From positions 682,001 through 746,000 of the forward strand of contig NZ_JAPWGY010000001.1 in NCBI RefSeq assembly GCF_027214005.1: DNA of 64,000 nt. Direction: 5' to 3'. Numbering within the stretch: position 1 is the first letter of the stretch; each line of letters opens with the position of its first letter. This DNA comes from Kiloniella laminariae (GTDB taxonomy: Bacteria; Pseudomonadota; Alphaproteobacteria; Kiloniellales; Kiloniellaceae). Below, in pieces: positions 33,843 to 41,533 of the stretch. A model generated the notes under the pieces. That model searched no databases. It was not told the DNA's origin and saw only the letters and a program-made list of their open reading frames with translations. Both the position numbers and the translations under genes were made by a program.

Positions 33843-34370
33843 CTACGACAGCGGACTGTTCAGGACCTGAAGGTTGAAAAGTCGATAGGCATGATAAAAC
33901 AGCAGGATAAAAGCCGTGATCAGGCAGAAGACCGAAAAGACCCGGATCTTGCGCGACAGGCTGGGGGTGCCAGGTTTGCTTTTGATGCCGCTTTCATGGC
34001 GGGTCTGACGGCGGATCACCACCCAGACGGCGGACAGAAAACTCAGCAGCAACAGGGTGATGGCGGCAAAAACCGGCCCGGAGTGGATAAAGGGCAGCGC
34101 GTTGAGGCTGACCCCGATGCCGACGGTGAAAACCAGCAGGCGCATGGCCTCGGAGGGCGGGATATCGCGCAGACTGTGGCCCGATACCGGGCCGCTGCTT
34201 TTGGACGTCGGGACTGTGGAGGTCGGGCCGTTGGCGGAAAGGGGTGTCGGCGCCATGTGGTCCCGGTGAGACGGGGCTCTCTGGCTGTCTCTCTGGCTGT
34301 CTCTCTGGCTGTCTCTGGGGTTTTCTTTGTGGCTCTGTTCCCTGTTGCTCTGCTCTTTGTTCTGAACCAT
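33843..34370 (-). CDS. membrane protein with DSQR tandem repeat, unknown
   Basis: 175-residue protein; start at 34370 has GGAG nine bases upstream, while the frame opens at 34448. The soluble N-terminus contains RDSQRDSQRDSQRAPSHRDH, coded by a 12-bp tandem repeat near 34278-34320. Two or three hydrophobic helices follow (LLVFTVGIGVSLNALPFI, VFAAITLLLLSFLSAVWVV, VFSVFCLITAFILLFYHAY). No family recognised. It is the last gene of the minus-strand cargo block in the phage-like region. Confidence 0.7.
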   Translation of the reverse strand: MVQNKEQSNREQSHKENPRDSQRDSQRDSQRAPSHRDHMAPTPLSANGPTSTVPTSKSSGPVSGHSLRDIPPSEAMRLLVFTVGIGVSLNALPFIHSGPVFAAITLLLLSFLSAVWVVIRRQTRHESGIKSKPGTPSLSRKIRVFSVFCLITAFILLFYHAYRLFNLQVLNSPLS

Positions 34371-34509
34371 CACAAGGTACTCCTGCCGGGAAAAAAGACC
34401 GCTCTGATTCCCACTATCTTCCTGCCCCGAAGCCTTGTCAATCGGCATCGGTGGGAGAGCATTTATACAAAATTGAACAGCAGAGAATTTTTGTATAACC
34501 CGGAATCTT

Positions 34510-34889
34510 CCTCAACTTTTCTTTCCGATCGTGCCAGAGGAAAAAACAATGACCAGCCAGATCAGATCGCCGAGGTACCACAGTGCCATGAACCCTGCGA
34601 GGAAGATTGCCCAGTGCAGGGAGCTGAAATTGACAGTCAGAAACGCCCCGACAACCAAGAGCCAGAAAATAACAAAGCAGGCGCCACTGATATATCGGCC
34701 CAGATAAAACCGGTGCGCCCCAAACACGCCGAGAAAAAACCACAGGATAAAGGCAAGACCCATGGTTTTGCCGGCGTTTTTATCAGCCAGTTGTTGTGCA
34801 GGGAAATCCGGGGAGGTCTGGCTCATGATGTACTTGCCTTGAAGATTGAGAGAGCGGGGGTGTCACCAGTCACAGGGATAGATTTCCTT
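34510..34889. repeat. 380-bp direct repeat, copy 1 (TM2 gene plus 3' end of the gene before it)
   Basis: Nearly identical to 36052-36430 through the TM2 gene and the intergenic stretch, fading into the last codons of the upstream immunity-like gene. Shows duplication of an immunity-TM2 gene pair. Confidence 0.93.
34512..34826 (-). CDS. TM2 domain membrane protein, copy 1
   Basis: 104-residue protein with the TM2 domain: GLAFILWFFLGVFGAHRFYL followed by GRYISGACFVIFWLLVVGAF, giving two or three helices, and a further helix (IFLAGFMALWYLGDLIWLVI). TM2 proteins are small inner-membrane proteins of mostly unknown function, often next to secreted effectors or immunity genes. Only three of 104 residues differ from the copy at 36054 (S2N, an N/S and an I/A change). 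It follows an immunity-like gene by 36 bp. Confidence 0.9.
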   Translation of the reverse strand: MSQTSPDFPAQQLADKNAGKTMGLAFILWFFLGVFGAHRFYLGRYISGACFVIFWLLVVGAFLTVNFSSLHWAIFLAGFMALWYLGDLIWLVIVFSSGTIGKKS

Positions 34890-35210
34890 CAACAGCGCGC
34901 CGACGATATCCATGGCGGGGGCATTGTTGTCTTTGGGGGTTCGGGCGAGGTGGCTGTTGAGCTTTTCCTCCAGCCCGATTGGATAACTGCCATAGCTGCA
35001 GACCTCGCCGTCCTGTTCTTTTTGATCCCGGATGGCGAGAATGTACCCGGCGCAATAGCTGCGCAACAAGGTGCTCAGGTCTTTGCCAGGGGTGTCATGA
35101 CAATATTGATTAAGTACCCTGGCGCTCAGCGGTTTGGCCTCGGCCATGGGGCTGAGCAGAGTAAGGGCAACCGTGACAATCACAGAAGAAAGGAAAGGCA
35201 GTTTGCGCAT
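34863..35210 (-). CDS. Rap1a/Tai-immunity-like secreted protein 1
   Basis: 115-residue periplasmic protein. Signal peptide SSVIVTVALTLLSPMAEA. The mature domain carries four Cys at 37, 53, 71 and 113 in the spacing shared by its three neighbours, with the motifs YCAGYILAIRDQ near 52-63 and EIYPCDW at the end. This matches the small all-alpha Rap1a/Tai immunity fold, which in type VI secretion binds and blocks peptidoglycan amidase effectors in the periplasm. No cognate effector gene lies beside it, so the immunity role is inferred from family resemblance. Confidence 0.75.
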   Translation of the reverse strand: MRKLPFLSSVIVTVALTLLSPMAEAKPLSARVLNQYCHDTPGKDLSTLLRSYCAGYILAIRDQKEQDGEVCSYGSYPIGLEEKLNSHLARTPKDNNAPAMDIVGALLKEIYPCDW

Positions 35211-35234
35211 TACGGGTTCCTTGTTATTGCTGGC

Positions 35235-35609
35235 TCAGGTGCAGGGATCAGCCTTGATCAGGACGCTTTTGACCACGGTAAAGGCCGGAAGTCCGGCTTC
35301 CTGTGGATGGGTCTTGAGATGGGTGGCGAGTTTCTGGTCCATGCCTTCGATGTTTTGCTCGCCGCTACAGATCGCGCCGCTGTGGGCCAACTGGTCGTGC
35401 AGGGCGAGGATATAGCCCATACAGATGACCGGGCCGAGGCTGTCGATTTCGGCGCTCAGGCTGGAGTTGTCAATTTTGTTGCGGCAAAAGCGGTTGAGTT
35501 CTCCGGCACTGGTAGCTGCACTGGCCATGACCTGTGGAGGCAAAAGTGTCAACAGCAAGATCAAAGCCGCCAATATAATAGGCAGGTGCCACTTCATCGT
35601 TCTTGTCAC
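35235..35609 (-). CDS. Rap1a/Tai-immunity-like secreted protein 2
   Basis: 124-residue paralogue with signal peptide IILAALILLLTLLPPQVMAS. Cys at 42, 63, 81 and 123 match the array pattern, around VICMGYILALHDQLAHSGAI and a final ADPCT. The mature domains of the four array members are diverged, sharing mainly the Cys and the GY motif, as expected for immunity proteins selected by different effectors. It begins at the base before the stop of the upstream gene. Confidence 0.75.
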   Translation of the reverse strand: MTRTMKWHLPIILAALILLLTLLPPQVMASAATSAGELNRFCRNKIDNSSLSAEIDSLGPVICMGYILALHDQLAHSGAICSGEQNIEGMDQKLATHLKTHPQEAGLPAFTVVKSVLIKADPCT

Positions 35610-35963
35610 TCAGTTGCAGGGATAGGCATTGGTCAAGGCCTGATAAGTGGCTTGGTCGGCATCAAGTTTACGGCTTTCCGGGTGGCTTTTGATATAGCCG
35701 ATAATGGCATCGCGTACCTCGCCAAGAGAGGCAGTGCGGTTGCCCTGGTTGTGGCAGGAGTGCCCGAGGCTGCCCAGGTGCCCGGCGGTGGCAACAACAT
35801 ATCCCAGGCAATAGGCACTTTTCTGGTCAAAAAACGCGTCACTCTTTTGCGCTGTACAGGCGTCGTACAGGTCATTGCCGTCATAGGGAGCGGCCTGTGC
35901 CGGGCCATTGGCAAGAACTGCGTTGAGGAGAAGGGCGGAAAAAGTCGGGGCAAAAAATTTCAT
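35610..35963 (-). CDS. Rap1a/Tai-immunity-like secreted protein 3
   Basis: 117-residue paralogue with signal peptide FSALLLNAVLANGPAQA. Cys at 36, 52, 70 and 116 follow the array pattern; motifs are YCLGYVVATAGHLGSLGHSC (51-70) and a C-terminal NAYPCN. It abuts the next gene with no gap, suggesting coupled expression. Function inferred from family resemblance only. Confidence 0.75.
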   Translation of the reverse strand: MKFFAPTFSALLLNAVLANGPAQAAPYDGNDLYDACTAQKSDAFFDQKSAYCLGYVVATAGHLGSLGHSCHNQGNRTASLGEVRDAIIGYIKSHPESRKLDADQATYQALTNAYPCN

Positions 35964-36051
35964 CAGAAAATACCTGTATATATGAGAGAAAGCGCGAAAG
36001 TGAGCCGGACAAAGCAGCTCTCTTGCGCGTGGGATAAGGGGGAGGGCTTTG

Positions 36052-36430
36052 CCTCAACTTTTCTTTCCGGCTGTGCCAGAGGAAAAAACAATGACCAGCC
36101 AGATCAGATCGCCAAGGTACCACAGTGCCATGAACCCGGCGAGGAAGATTGCCCAGTGCAGGGAGCTGAAACTGACGGTCAGAAACGCCCCGACAACCAA
36201 GAGCCAGAAAATAACAAAGCAGGCGCCACTGATATATCGGCCCAGATAAAACCGGTGCGCCCCAAACACGCCGAGAAAAAACCACAGGATAAAGGCAAGA
36301 CCCATGGTTTTACCGGCGTTTTTATCAGCCAGTTGTTGTGCAGGGAAATCCGGGGAGGTCTGGTTCATGATGTACTTTCCTTGAAGATAGAGAGAGCGGG
36401 GATGTTACCGATTACAAGGGTAAATTCCTT
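36052..36430. repeat. 379-bp direct repeat, copy 2
   Basis: Partner of 34510-34889; see that entry. The few differences include three amino acid changes within the TM2 gene. Confidence 0.93.
36054..36368 (-). CDS. TM2 domain membrane protein, copy 2
   Basis: 104-residue near-duplicate of the protein at 34512, starting MNQTSPDFPAQQLADKNAGK. The same GAHRFYLGR helix-loop-helix core is intact. It follows the immunity-like lipoprotein gene at 36405 by 36 bp, as copy 1 follows immunity gene 1, which shows that the duplicated unit was an immunity-TM2 pair and suggests the two proteins act together. Confidence 0.9.
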   Translation of the reverse strand: MNQTSPDFPAQQLADKNAGKTMGLAFILWFFLGVFGAHRFYLGRYISGACFVIFWLLVVGAFLTVSFSSLHWAIFLAGFMALWYLGDLIWLVIVFSSGTAGKKS

Positions 36431-36785
36431 TCAAAGCTTGAATGATAACCTCTCTTGCTGTGAGGCTATGGCTCTGCGGGTTTTTCCTGATAAAATTGAC
36501 AACTGTGTCATGGGTTTCACGGGCACTGGGGAATCCAGGATAACAGGTTGCTTTTTTCACGTCGGGTCGAAGCGAAACATAGGAAATGTACCAGGTGCAG
36601 ATGTCATGTTCGCGCCAGTTTTCCCGGCTGTCCATTGTGGTATAGGCGCAGCGCTCATAAAAACTGTGTCCATCATAGGCTTCATCCTCCGACAACTCAT
36701 AGGCCGTCTGGTAGGATTTTTGCGAAGGTTGGTGTGGACAACCTGCAAGGAACAAGGCAGCGCCCAAAACAAACAGATATTTCAA
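36405..36785 (-). CDS. Rap1a/Tai-immunity-like lipoprotein 4
   Basis: 126-residue lipoprotein. The TTG at 36785 is chosen because GGGGG lies nine bases before it and the product opens with a perfect lipoprotein signal (KYLFVLGAALFLAGC, lipid Cys16); the open frame extends to 36917 without such a start. Cys at 46, 63, 81 and 124 fit the four-Cys array pattern, with ICTWYISYVS and KGIYPCNR as motifs. Lipid anchoring sets it apart from the three soluble members and would hold it at the membrane. First gene of the cargo block. Confidence 0.73.
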   Translation of the reverse strand: MKYLFVLGAALFLAGCPHQPSQKSYQTAYELSEDEAYDGHSFYERCAYTTMDSRENWREHDICTWYISYVSLRPDVKKATCYPGFPSARETHDTVVNFIRKNPQSHSLTAREVIIQALKGIYPCNR

Positions 36786-36880
36786 AATGATAATTCCCCC
36801 ATAACGTGTGGGTTTACTGTGCCGTTCGTCCGGCAGGCTGTCAATGATCGCGGGCTGCAAAGCCGTTTCAGGAGGGCGGC

Positions 36881-38296
36881 ATGAGCAAGGTGTCTTCAGG
36901 TCACCCGGGCACAACAAAGCTGCCCTGGTTCAAGTTCTATCCGACGGACTGGCGGGCCGATGCGGGGCTCAAGCTCTGCTCGCTGGGCGCGCGCGGGCTG
37001 TGGATTGAAATGCTGGCGATCATGCACGAGGCCGGGGGCTATCTGGAAATCAATGGCAAGGCGGTGAACACGCGGGCGCTGGCGGCCCTGTCAGGCTGTC
37101 TGCCGGAAGAAATCACCGCGACGCTGGAGGAACTGGAACAGGCGGGGGTCTTCAGCCGCGACCGCCGGGGCCGGATCTATTCCCGCCGTATGTTACGCGA
37201 TCTGAAAAAAGCCGGACTGGCCAGAAGCAACGGTCGTAAAGGCGGCAATCCAGCGCTGCGCACGCCGTCCCCGGCGCAGGGGGCAAGTGATTGTGATGTC
37301 AGGGAAAACAACGGTTCGGTTAAGGGGCCAGATAGGCAAAGGGATAAGCAGCCGGATAAACCGGGAGATAAGGTCCCGGTTAAGGCCGGGCTTAAAACCC
37401 AGAAGCCAGAAGCCAGAGTCCAGAAAGATAAAACACCTCCTGCCGGAGGTATAAAAGAGGGGGGAGCTATAAAAAATCTGCAAGCGGCTTTGGCTGAACA
37501 GGTGGAGGCGGAGGCCCCGCTCTGGCGGGATGAAGATGCTGGTGATCTTCCGGGAGAGCAAAGCGCGGGGCGGATCTGGCCAGAGCTGGCAGAGATGACC
37601 GAACTGCTGCGCGACAGCCGCTCGCCGCCAGCTGGTTCAAAGGCCGGGGCGACAGCTACAGCAGAACCGGAAACGGAAACGAGACCAGAACCAGAAACCA
37701 GACCCGTAAGCAAACCTGTAACATCCGGCAAGGCCGGGCGCGGCAGTCGGCTGGATCAGGACTGGCAGCCAAGCGAAGACGATCAGAATTTTGCCCGGGA
37801 AAGGGGGATGGATGATGAGTTATGTGCCACCGAAGCACTCAGATTTCGCAATTACTGGACCAGCCTTGCCGGGCGACGCGCCTGCAAGCTTGACTGGCAC
37901 CGCACCTGGCAAAACTGGGTCCTGCGCGCGCTTGAGCCGGGAAGCCCCGGCGGCTCCAGAAACGCCGGAAGTTTCAGAAGTCACGGAAGTTTCAGAAGCT
38001 CCGGAAGCAGGTCTTTCCCGGTTTCAACCTCCCCTGGCAGCAGTCACCCCCACCGGGATCACTCCAACAGCAGTCGCTCCCACGGGGAGGAGCCCGGCTG
38101 GGGCGGCGCTGGTCAGGGCGGGGGAGCGGCTGGCGCAGGCTATCCGGGCCGGGGGGCGGGTGGCCGACAACGACCAGGCGGTTTTGACCTCGCTGAGGTC
38201 GCTGCTCGGCTGCTCGATCGGGCTGCGGCACAGGACGATCTTTCCGAAAGAGGGGGAGATGCTGGAACGGCTGGACAGCGTGACCCTGCCGCCTGA
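36881..38296 (+). CDS. DUF1376/YdaU-type phage replication protein
   Basis: 471-residue protein with GGAGGG before the ATG. Residues about 12-110 are a DUF1376-type winged-helix domain (PWFKFYPTDWRADAGLKLCS, then GARGLWIEMLAIMHEAGGYL). A long charged linker follows. Residues about 300-350 carry the closing replication-protein motif (DWQPSEDDQNFARERGMD, FRNYWTSLAGRRACKLDWHR, TWQNWVLRAL), which resembles the DnaT-like DNA-binding end of phage O-like proteins. The last 120 residues are Gly/Ser/Arg low complexity and lie out of frame over the next gene, so the natural end may be nearer 37950. Confidence 0.82.
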   Translation: MSKVSSGHPGTTKLPWFKFYPTDWRADAGLKLCSLGARGLWIEMLAIMHEAGGYLEINGKAVNTRALAALSGCLPEEITATLEELEQAGVFSRDRRGRIYSRRMLRDLKKAGLARSNGRKGGNPALRTPSPAQGASDCDVRENNGSVKGPDRQRDKQPDKPGDKVPVKAGLKTQKPEARVQKDKTPPAGGIKEGGAIKNLQAALAEQVEAEAPLWRDEDAGDLPGEQSAGRIWPELAEMTELLRDSRSPPAGSKAGATATAEPETETRPEPETRPVSKPVTSGKAGRGSRLDQDWQPSEDDQNFARERGMDDELCATEALRFRNYWTSLAGRRACKLDWHRTWQNWVLRALEPGSPGGSRNAGSFRSHGSFRSSGSRSFPVSTSPGSSHPHRDHSNSSRSHGEEPGWGGAGQGGGAAGAGYPGRGAGGRQRPGGFDLAEVAARLLDRAAAQDDLSERGGDAGTAGQRDPAA

Positions 38297-38759
38297 TATC
38301 ACCCCGGCGCAACGGGCCGAGGCAATCCGCACCCTGCGTCTGTCGCTGGCCCCGCTCAGCCGCAGCCAGACCATGCGCGAGCTGTTGAAGCTCAAGGTCA
38401 AGACCGGCAGCCGCAACATGGATGCGCAGACGCTGGAGTTGCAGCTGGAAGTCTATGCCGACGAGCTGGCGCGCTTTCCCGCCGACTGTGTGTTGCAGGT
38501 GCTGGCCGAGGTCGGGCGCGGCAAGTGGTGGCCGGAATGGGGCGAGATCGAACGCCGCCTGACCCCGCTGGAAACCACCCGCCGCCGGATCTTGCGAACG
38601 CTTGAGCTGCCGGACGGGCCACAGAAAAGTTGTCAGGTTAAAAGCTGTCAGATTACCGGGGGTGTTAAAGGCCGGGGCGCGCAACGGCTGGGGGATCTGC
38701 TGAAGCGACCGGAAACACCAGAAGAACCAGAAACACCAGAAGAACCCGACACGAGATGA
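37815..38759 (+). CDS. phage-region protein, overlaps replication gene out of frame
   Basis: 314-residue protein. The ATG at 37815 has AAGGGGG seven bases before it; an ATG at 37812 is also in frame. The first 110 residues are Pro/Thr/Ala rich with a short repeat (EVSEVTEVSEAPEAG). The globular part starts near 110 (GAALVRAGERLAQAIRAGGR) and includes RTLRLSLAPLSRSQTMRELL and GRGKWWPEWGEIERRLTPLE near the end, a pattern seen in phage proteins next to replication genes. It overlaps the upstream frame by 482 bp and the next gene by 4 bp. Confidence 0.75.
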   Translation: MSYVPPKHSDFAITGPALPGDAPASLTGTAPGKTGSCARLSREAPAAPETPEVSEVTEVSEAPEAGLSRFQPPLAAVTPTGITPTAVAPTGRSPAGAALVRAGERLAQAIRAGGRVADNDQAVLTSLRSLLGCSIGLRHRTIFPKEGEMLERLDSVTLPPDITPAQRAEAIRTLRLSLAPLSRSQTMRELLKLKVKTGSRNMDAQTLELQLEVYADELARFPADCVLQVLAEVGRGKWWPEWGEIERRLTPLETTRRRILRTLELPDGPQKSCQVKSCQITGGVKGRGAQRLGDLLKRPETPEEPETPEEPDTR

Positions 38760-39712
38760 ACAGAAAACCCAACGACCTGCCCTTAACCGACAAATTTTCA
38801 GAGACTGTCATAAGGGCGGAAATGGCAAAGCCGCTCCATTGCCTCGACACCACAACCAAAACCGCACCACAACGACCACAATTCTTTTATGTTCCTATTT
38901 CCTGGGGAGATCGCCGGATGACACGACAGCAGAGCAACAAACCCGAAAAGAACGGCTCAACAAAAACAGCGCCGGAAAAAATCTCAACCGAACAGGCGCC
39001 AGAACTGGTGTCTCGACAGGCGTCCCTACAGGCCAGAACCGGAGCATCAACGACTGGCCAACCCGCCATGTGCAGAAAGGAGGCCGCTATCGGCAAAAAA
39101 CAACCCGCCATGGCTCATAGGCAGACTGCTATGGATCACAGGCAACCCGCCACGGGTCAAAGGGCTCCTGGCACAGGCAAAAGGCAGCCCGCCACGGGCT
39201 ATCTGGAAATTGTCACCGCCGAGCGCCTGACCAAAGAGGATATCATCCGCCGCAACAGCCAGCACGACAGCGACGCGCTGTTGCGGGTCGAGGCCCCGAC
39301 GCTGGTTGAACGGCTCTATGACCGCGGGGTCTTTGGCCGCAAGCAAAGCCGCGACGGCGAGGCAGAAACCCGGCGCGACAACGGCCTGTGGCTGATGCAG
39401 CTCTATGACCAGCTCTATCACAGCGAAGGTGTCGGGCGCTATCAGCCCTATGGTCTGGGCGGCTATAACAGCGGGGGCGAGGCGGAGATGAGCGACGCCG
39501 AAGCCGAACTGCGTGCACTCTATCACCGCTATCTGCGCGGCCTGCCCGCCAGCACCACCCAGAGCCTGCGCTTTCTCTGCCGCGACCAGCAACTGCCCCG
39601 CGTCCTGACCGAACCCCTGGGCCAGAGCCTCGATGCGCTCAACTCCTGGCGCCAGCAAGACCGCCAGATCCAGCGCGACCGTCAGGAACAGACCGAACGG
39701 GGAGAAGGGTGA
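38756..39712 (+). CDS. phage-region protein, unknown
   Basis: 318-residue protein whose start overlaps the previous stop (ATGA). The first 150 residues are low complexity with imperfect repeats (KKQPAMAHRQTAMDHRQPAT). The globular part begins near 147 (GYLEIVTAERLTKEDIIRRN) and contains RVEAPTLVERLYDRGVFGRK and NGLWLMQLYDQLYHSEGVGR, a helical domain I do not recognise by name. Its position after replication genes is that of late-switch or antitermination genes in phages, but this is only positional inference. Confidence 0.68.
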   Translation: MNRKPNDLPLTDKFSETVIRAEMAKPLHCLDTTTKTAPQRPQFFYVPISWGDRRMTRQQSNKPEKNGSTKTAPEKISTEQAPELVSRQASLQARTGASTTGQPAMCRKEAAIGKKQPAMAHRQTAMDHRQPATGQRAPGTGKRQPATGYLEIVTAERLTKEDIIRRNSQHDSDALLRVEAPTLVERLYDRGVFGRKQSRDGEAETRRDNGLWLMQLYDQLYHSEGVGRYQPYGLGGYNSGGEAEMSDAEAELRALYHRYLRGLPASTTQSLRFLCRDQQLPRVLTEPLGQSLDALNSWRQQDRQIQRDRQEQTERGEG

Positions 39713-39750
39713 GGTCGCAGACGGCGGGGGAAGGTTGGCAGGTCTTCAAA

Positions 39751-39796
39751 GCACCGGAAGGGAGCTTCTCCCTTCCGGGCCATCCCGGCTTTATTC
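39751..39796. repeat. repeat A flanking lipoprotein gene
   Basis: GCACCGG...GAGCTTCTCCCTTCCG then CCATCCCGG and TTTATTC. It matches 40602-40642 in order with a few substitutions and a short gap. The pair brackets the gene at 39922-40575. Confidence 0.7.
39754..39778. terminator. strong 11-bp hairpin after phage-like operon
   Basis: CCGGAAGGGAG (39754-39764) pairs perfectly with CTCCCTTCCGG (39768-39778) with a 3-nt loop. No T-run follows directly. The inner stem CCGGAAGGG is the same as at 31295-31318. Confidence 0.6.
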
Positions 39797-39921
39797 TGCC
39801 CCCTTTACTGTAAGAGTAGGCTTGCTTCCTATACTGGTGGTTCATTTCTGGACATCTCTTTTCAGCTGTATTATTGGTGATTGGGTTGATCCCGCCGTTC
39901 TAAAGCCAGAGTTTATTCCCT

Positions 39922-40575
39922 ATGATACGCATTTTTCTCGCTCCGCTTTTCCTGTTGACCCTTGCCGCCTGTCAGACCACGAGCAGCAGTGGCAATACCA
40001 CCAGTACGTCTCATGCAAATAGCTCGGGAAAGTTTCTGACTGAAATCCAGCCGCTGGAAATGAGTGGCAAGCTGAGTGGTGATTTTTCGCTTGAAAAGAG
40101 CCTGTGGAATGGCAGTTTCATCCGCTATTCTGATGAAATTCTGGCTGATCTGGAAAAAGCGAAGAGCGGCTTTGAGGAACCGGGAACGGCAATTGGCTAT
40201 CTTGCTTTTGATAAACAGCTGAACATTGATCGTAACAGAGGGGTGTTTCGGCAGGAGTTTCCTGATCCTTCTATCTCTCGAAATTTCAATGCAAAGCAGA
40301 AGGCGATCGTCGGCAAGATCAGAGAGCGTCTGAGTAATGTGACGCCAGAAGAGATATCGATTGCGTCCAGCTGTCTGGCAAAAGATGAATGGACACTTCT
40401 GCCGGAAGATCACCGGGCGATCCTCAATAAAATGGCGTTGGGTGAAGACGTCGTTCCGGCTGAACTGGAACGACTCAAGGAACGCACCCGGATCAAGCGC
40501 CAGGAAAGCATGCGGATCAAATGTATGCTTGAACCCTATGGCCTCTATGATGAACTGATGGCCAGCTTGAGATAA
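39922..40575 (+). CDS. lipoprotein of unknown function
   Basis: 217-residue lipoprotein: signal RIFLAPLFLLTLAAC with Cys17, then a Ser/Thr/Asn linker (QTTSSSGNTTSTSHANSSGK). The mature domain is mostly helical, with a basic stretch (RNFNAKQKAIVGKIRERLSN) and two Cys near 150 and 204 that could pair. I do not recognise a family. It lies alone between two related repeats (39751-39796 and 40602-40642), which suggests insertion as a unit. Confidence 0.75.
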   Translation: MIRIFLAPLFLLTLAACQTTSSSGNTTSTSHANSSGKFLTEIQPLEMSGKLSGDFSLEKSLWNGSFIRYSDEILADLEKAKSGFEEPGTAIGYLAFDKQLNIDRNRGVFRQEFPDPSISRNFNAKQKAIVGKIRERLSNVTPEEISIASSCLAKDEWTLLPEDHRAILNKMALGEDVVPAELERLKERTRIKRQESMRIKCMLEPYGLYDELMASLR

Positions 40576-40601
40576 TCCTCGTCACAATACCGCAAGCGAG
40601 G

Positions 40602-40642
40602 AGCACCGGAGATCTCCCTTCCGAACCATCCCGGTTTGTTCC
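40602..40642. repeat. repeat B flanking lipoprotein gene
   Basis: GCACCGGAGATCTCCCTTCC and the CCATCCCGGTTTGTTC following it correspond to repeat A at 39751. It lies between convergent genes and could double as a weak terminator. Confidence 0.68.
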
Positions 40643-41533
40643 CTACTTCATTCCGAAGGTGCAGCTGGCGGCGGCGATGGCCTTGCAGAGGCTGGCGTAG
40701 AGCAGGGGAAGCTGGCGGTTATAGTCCATCTGGTCGCGCGGGGTGGTGAAACGCTGGTTGTTCCAGGCGCCCAGACCGCCAAAGACCCAGCCGTGATAGG
40801 CGGCGGAAAACAGGCGCTGTGCCGCTTCGGGATAGGCGTCGAGCAACGGGAAATCGATGTGTTCGGGAAAGCTGATCGCGCCGCCGGGTGTCAGCGGCTC
40901 AAGCGCCTGTTCAAAACAGTGCAGCCAGCTGTCATCCGGCAGCCTGCCTGCCAGGGCGCGGCCCTGTTGCAGAGTGTCGCGCAGTTCATGGCTGATGGCA
41001 GCCAGATCGGGTTTGGGCCGGGGCAGGGCCTCGGGCAGCTGTTCGATACAGCCATAGGTCACTTTCCAGAAATGCTGTCCCTTGACCTCGGGGTTGTCCA
41101 CCTCCCACTTCGCGGCCCAGCGTTCGGTCTGGGGGCCGCCGTTACTCACGCTTGAGACATGGCCGGAAACCAGCAGGGTCCAGTTCCTGCCGCCGGGAAC
41201 AAAGGCGGAAAGCGGGGCATTTTCAATCGGCTCTGCCGCATAGTCCAGCCAGGCCGCCTGGACCCGGCTGTGCTGCAGGTCCTCGATCCAGTCACCCAGC
41301 CCGTAACAGCGCGGCACTTCCTGTTGCTGCCCAAAGAGGTCGCTTTTGATATCGATAAAGTCAAGCGCGGTACAGTTGATCAGGCTGGCATGCCTGTCGC
41401 CCAGAGGCGCTGTTTCTGTCGTTATGCCCGCAGCCGGGGCCGTCTGTGTTGCGGTCTGTAAAGGGGAGGCTGAATTGCTCAGGGAGTTGGCCAGAGTTGA
41501 AAGAAAAACCAGCTGGTCTATTTCTCCGTACAT
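40643..41533 (-). CDS. hypothetical protein
   Basis: 296-residue protein with no signal peptide, membrane helix or family I can name. The core is Trp- and Gly-rich: RCYGLGDWIEDLQHSRVQAA, GGRNWTLLVSGHVSSVSNGG, TERWAAKWEVDNPEVKGQHF and WVFGGLGAWNNQRFTTPRDQ. The even distribution of hydrophobic and aromatic residues suggests a folded globular protein. It is divergent from the Sel1 gene at 41925, with 391 bp between. Confidence 0.75.
   Translation of the reverse strand: MYGEIDQLVFLSTLANSLSNSASPLQTATQTAPAAGITTETAPLGDRHASLINCTALDFIDIKSDLFGQQQEVPRCYGLGDWIEDLQHSRVQAAWLDYAAEPIENAPLSAFVPGGRNWTLLVSGHVSSVSNGGPQTERWAAKWEVDNPEVKGQHFWKVTYGCIEQLPEALPRPKPDLAAISHELRDTLQQGRALAGRLPDDSWLHCFEQALEPLTPGGAISFPEHIDFPLLDAYPEAAQRLFSAAYHGWVFGGLGAWNNQRFTTPRDQMDYNRQLPLLYASLCKAIAAASCTFGMK

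Noticed and set aside
36630-36646. GTCCATTGTGGTATA-like sequence inside an immunity gene
   Set aside because: Only partly resembles the 17-bp operator and lies within coding sequence; taken as chance.
33777-36884. A plus-strand open frame of over 1000 codons across the immunity/TM2 block
   Set aside because: It is antisense to seven well-supported minus-strand genes with signal peptides and ribosome binding sites, and its translation is Gln/Lys/His-rich without domains. The repeated TM2 segment appears in it twice only because the DNA is duplicated.
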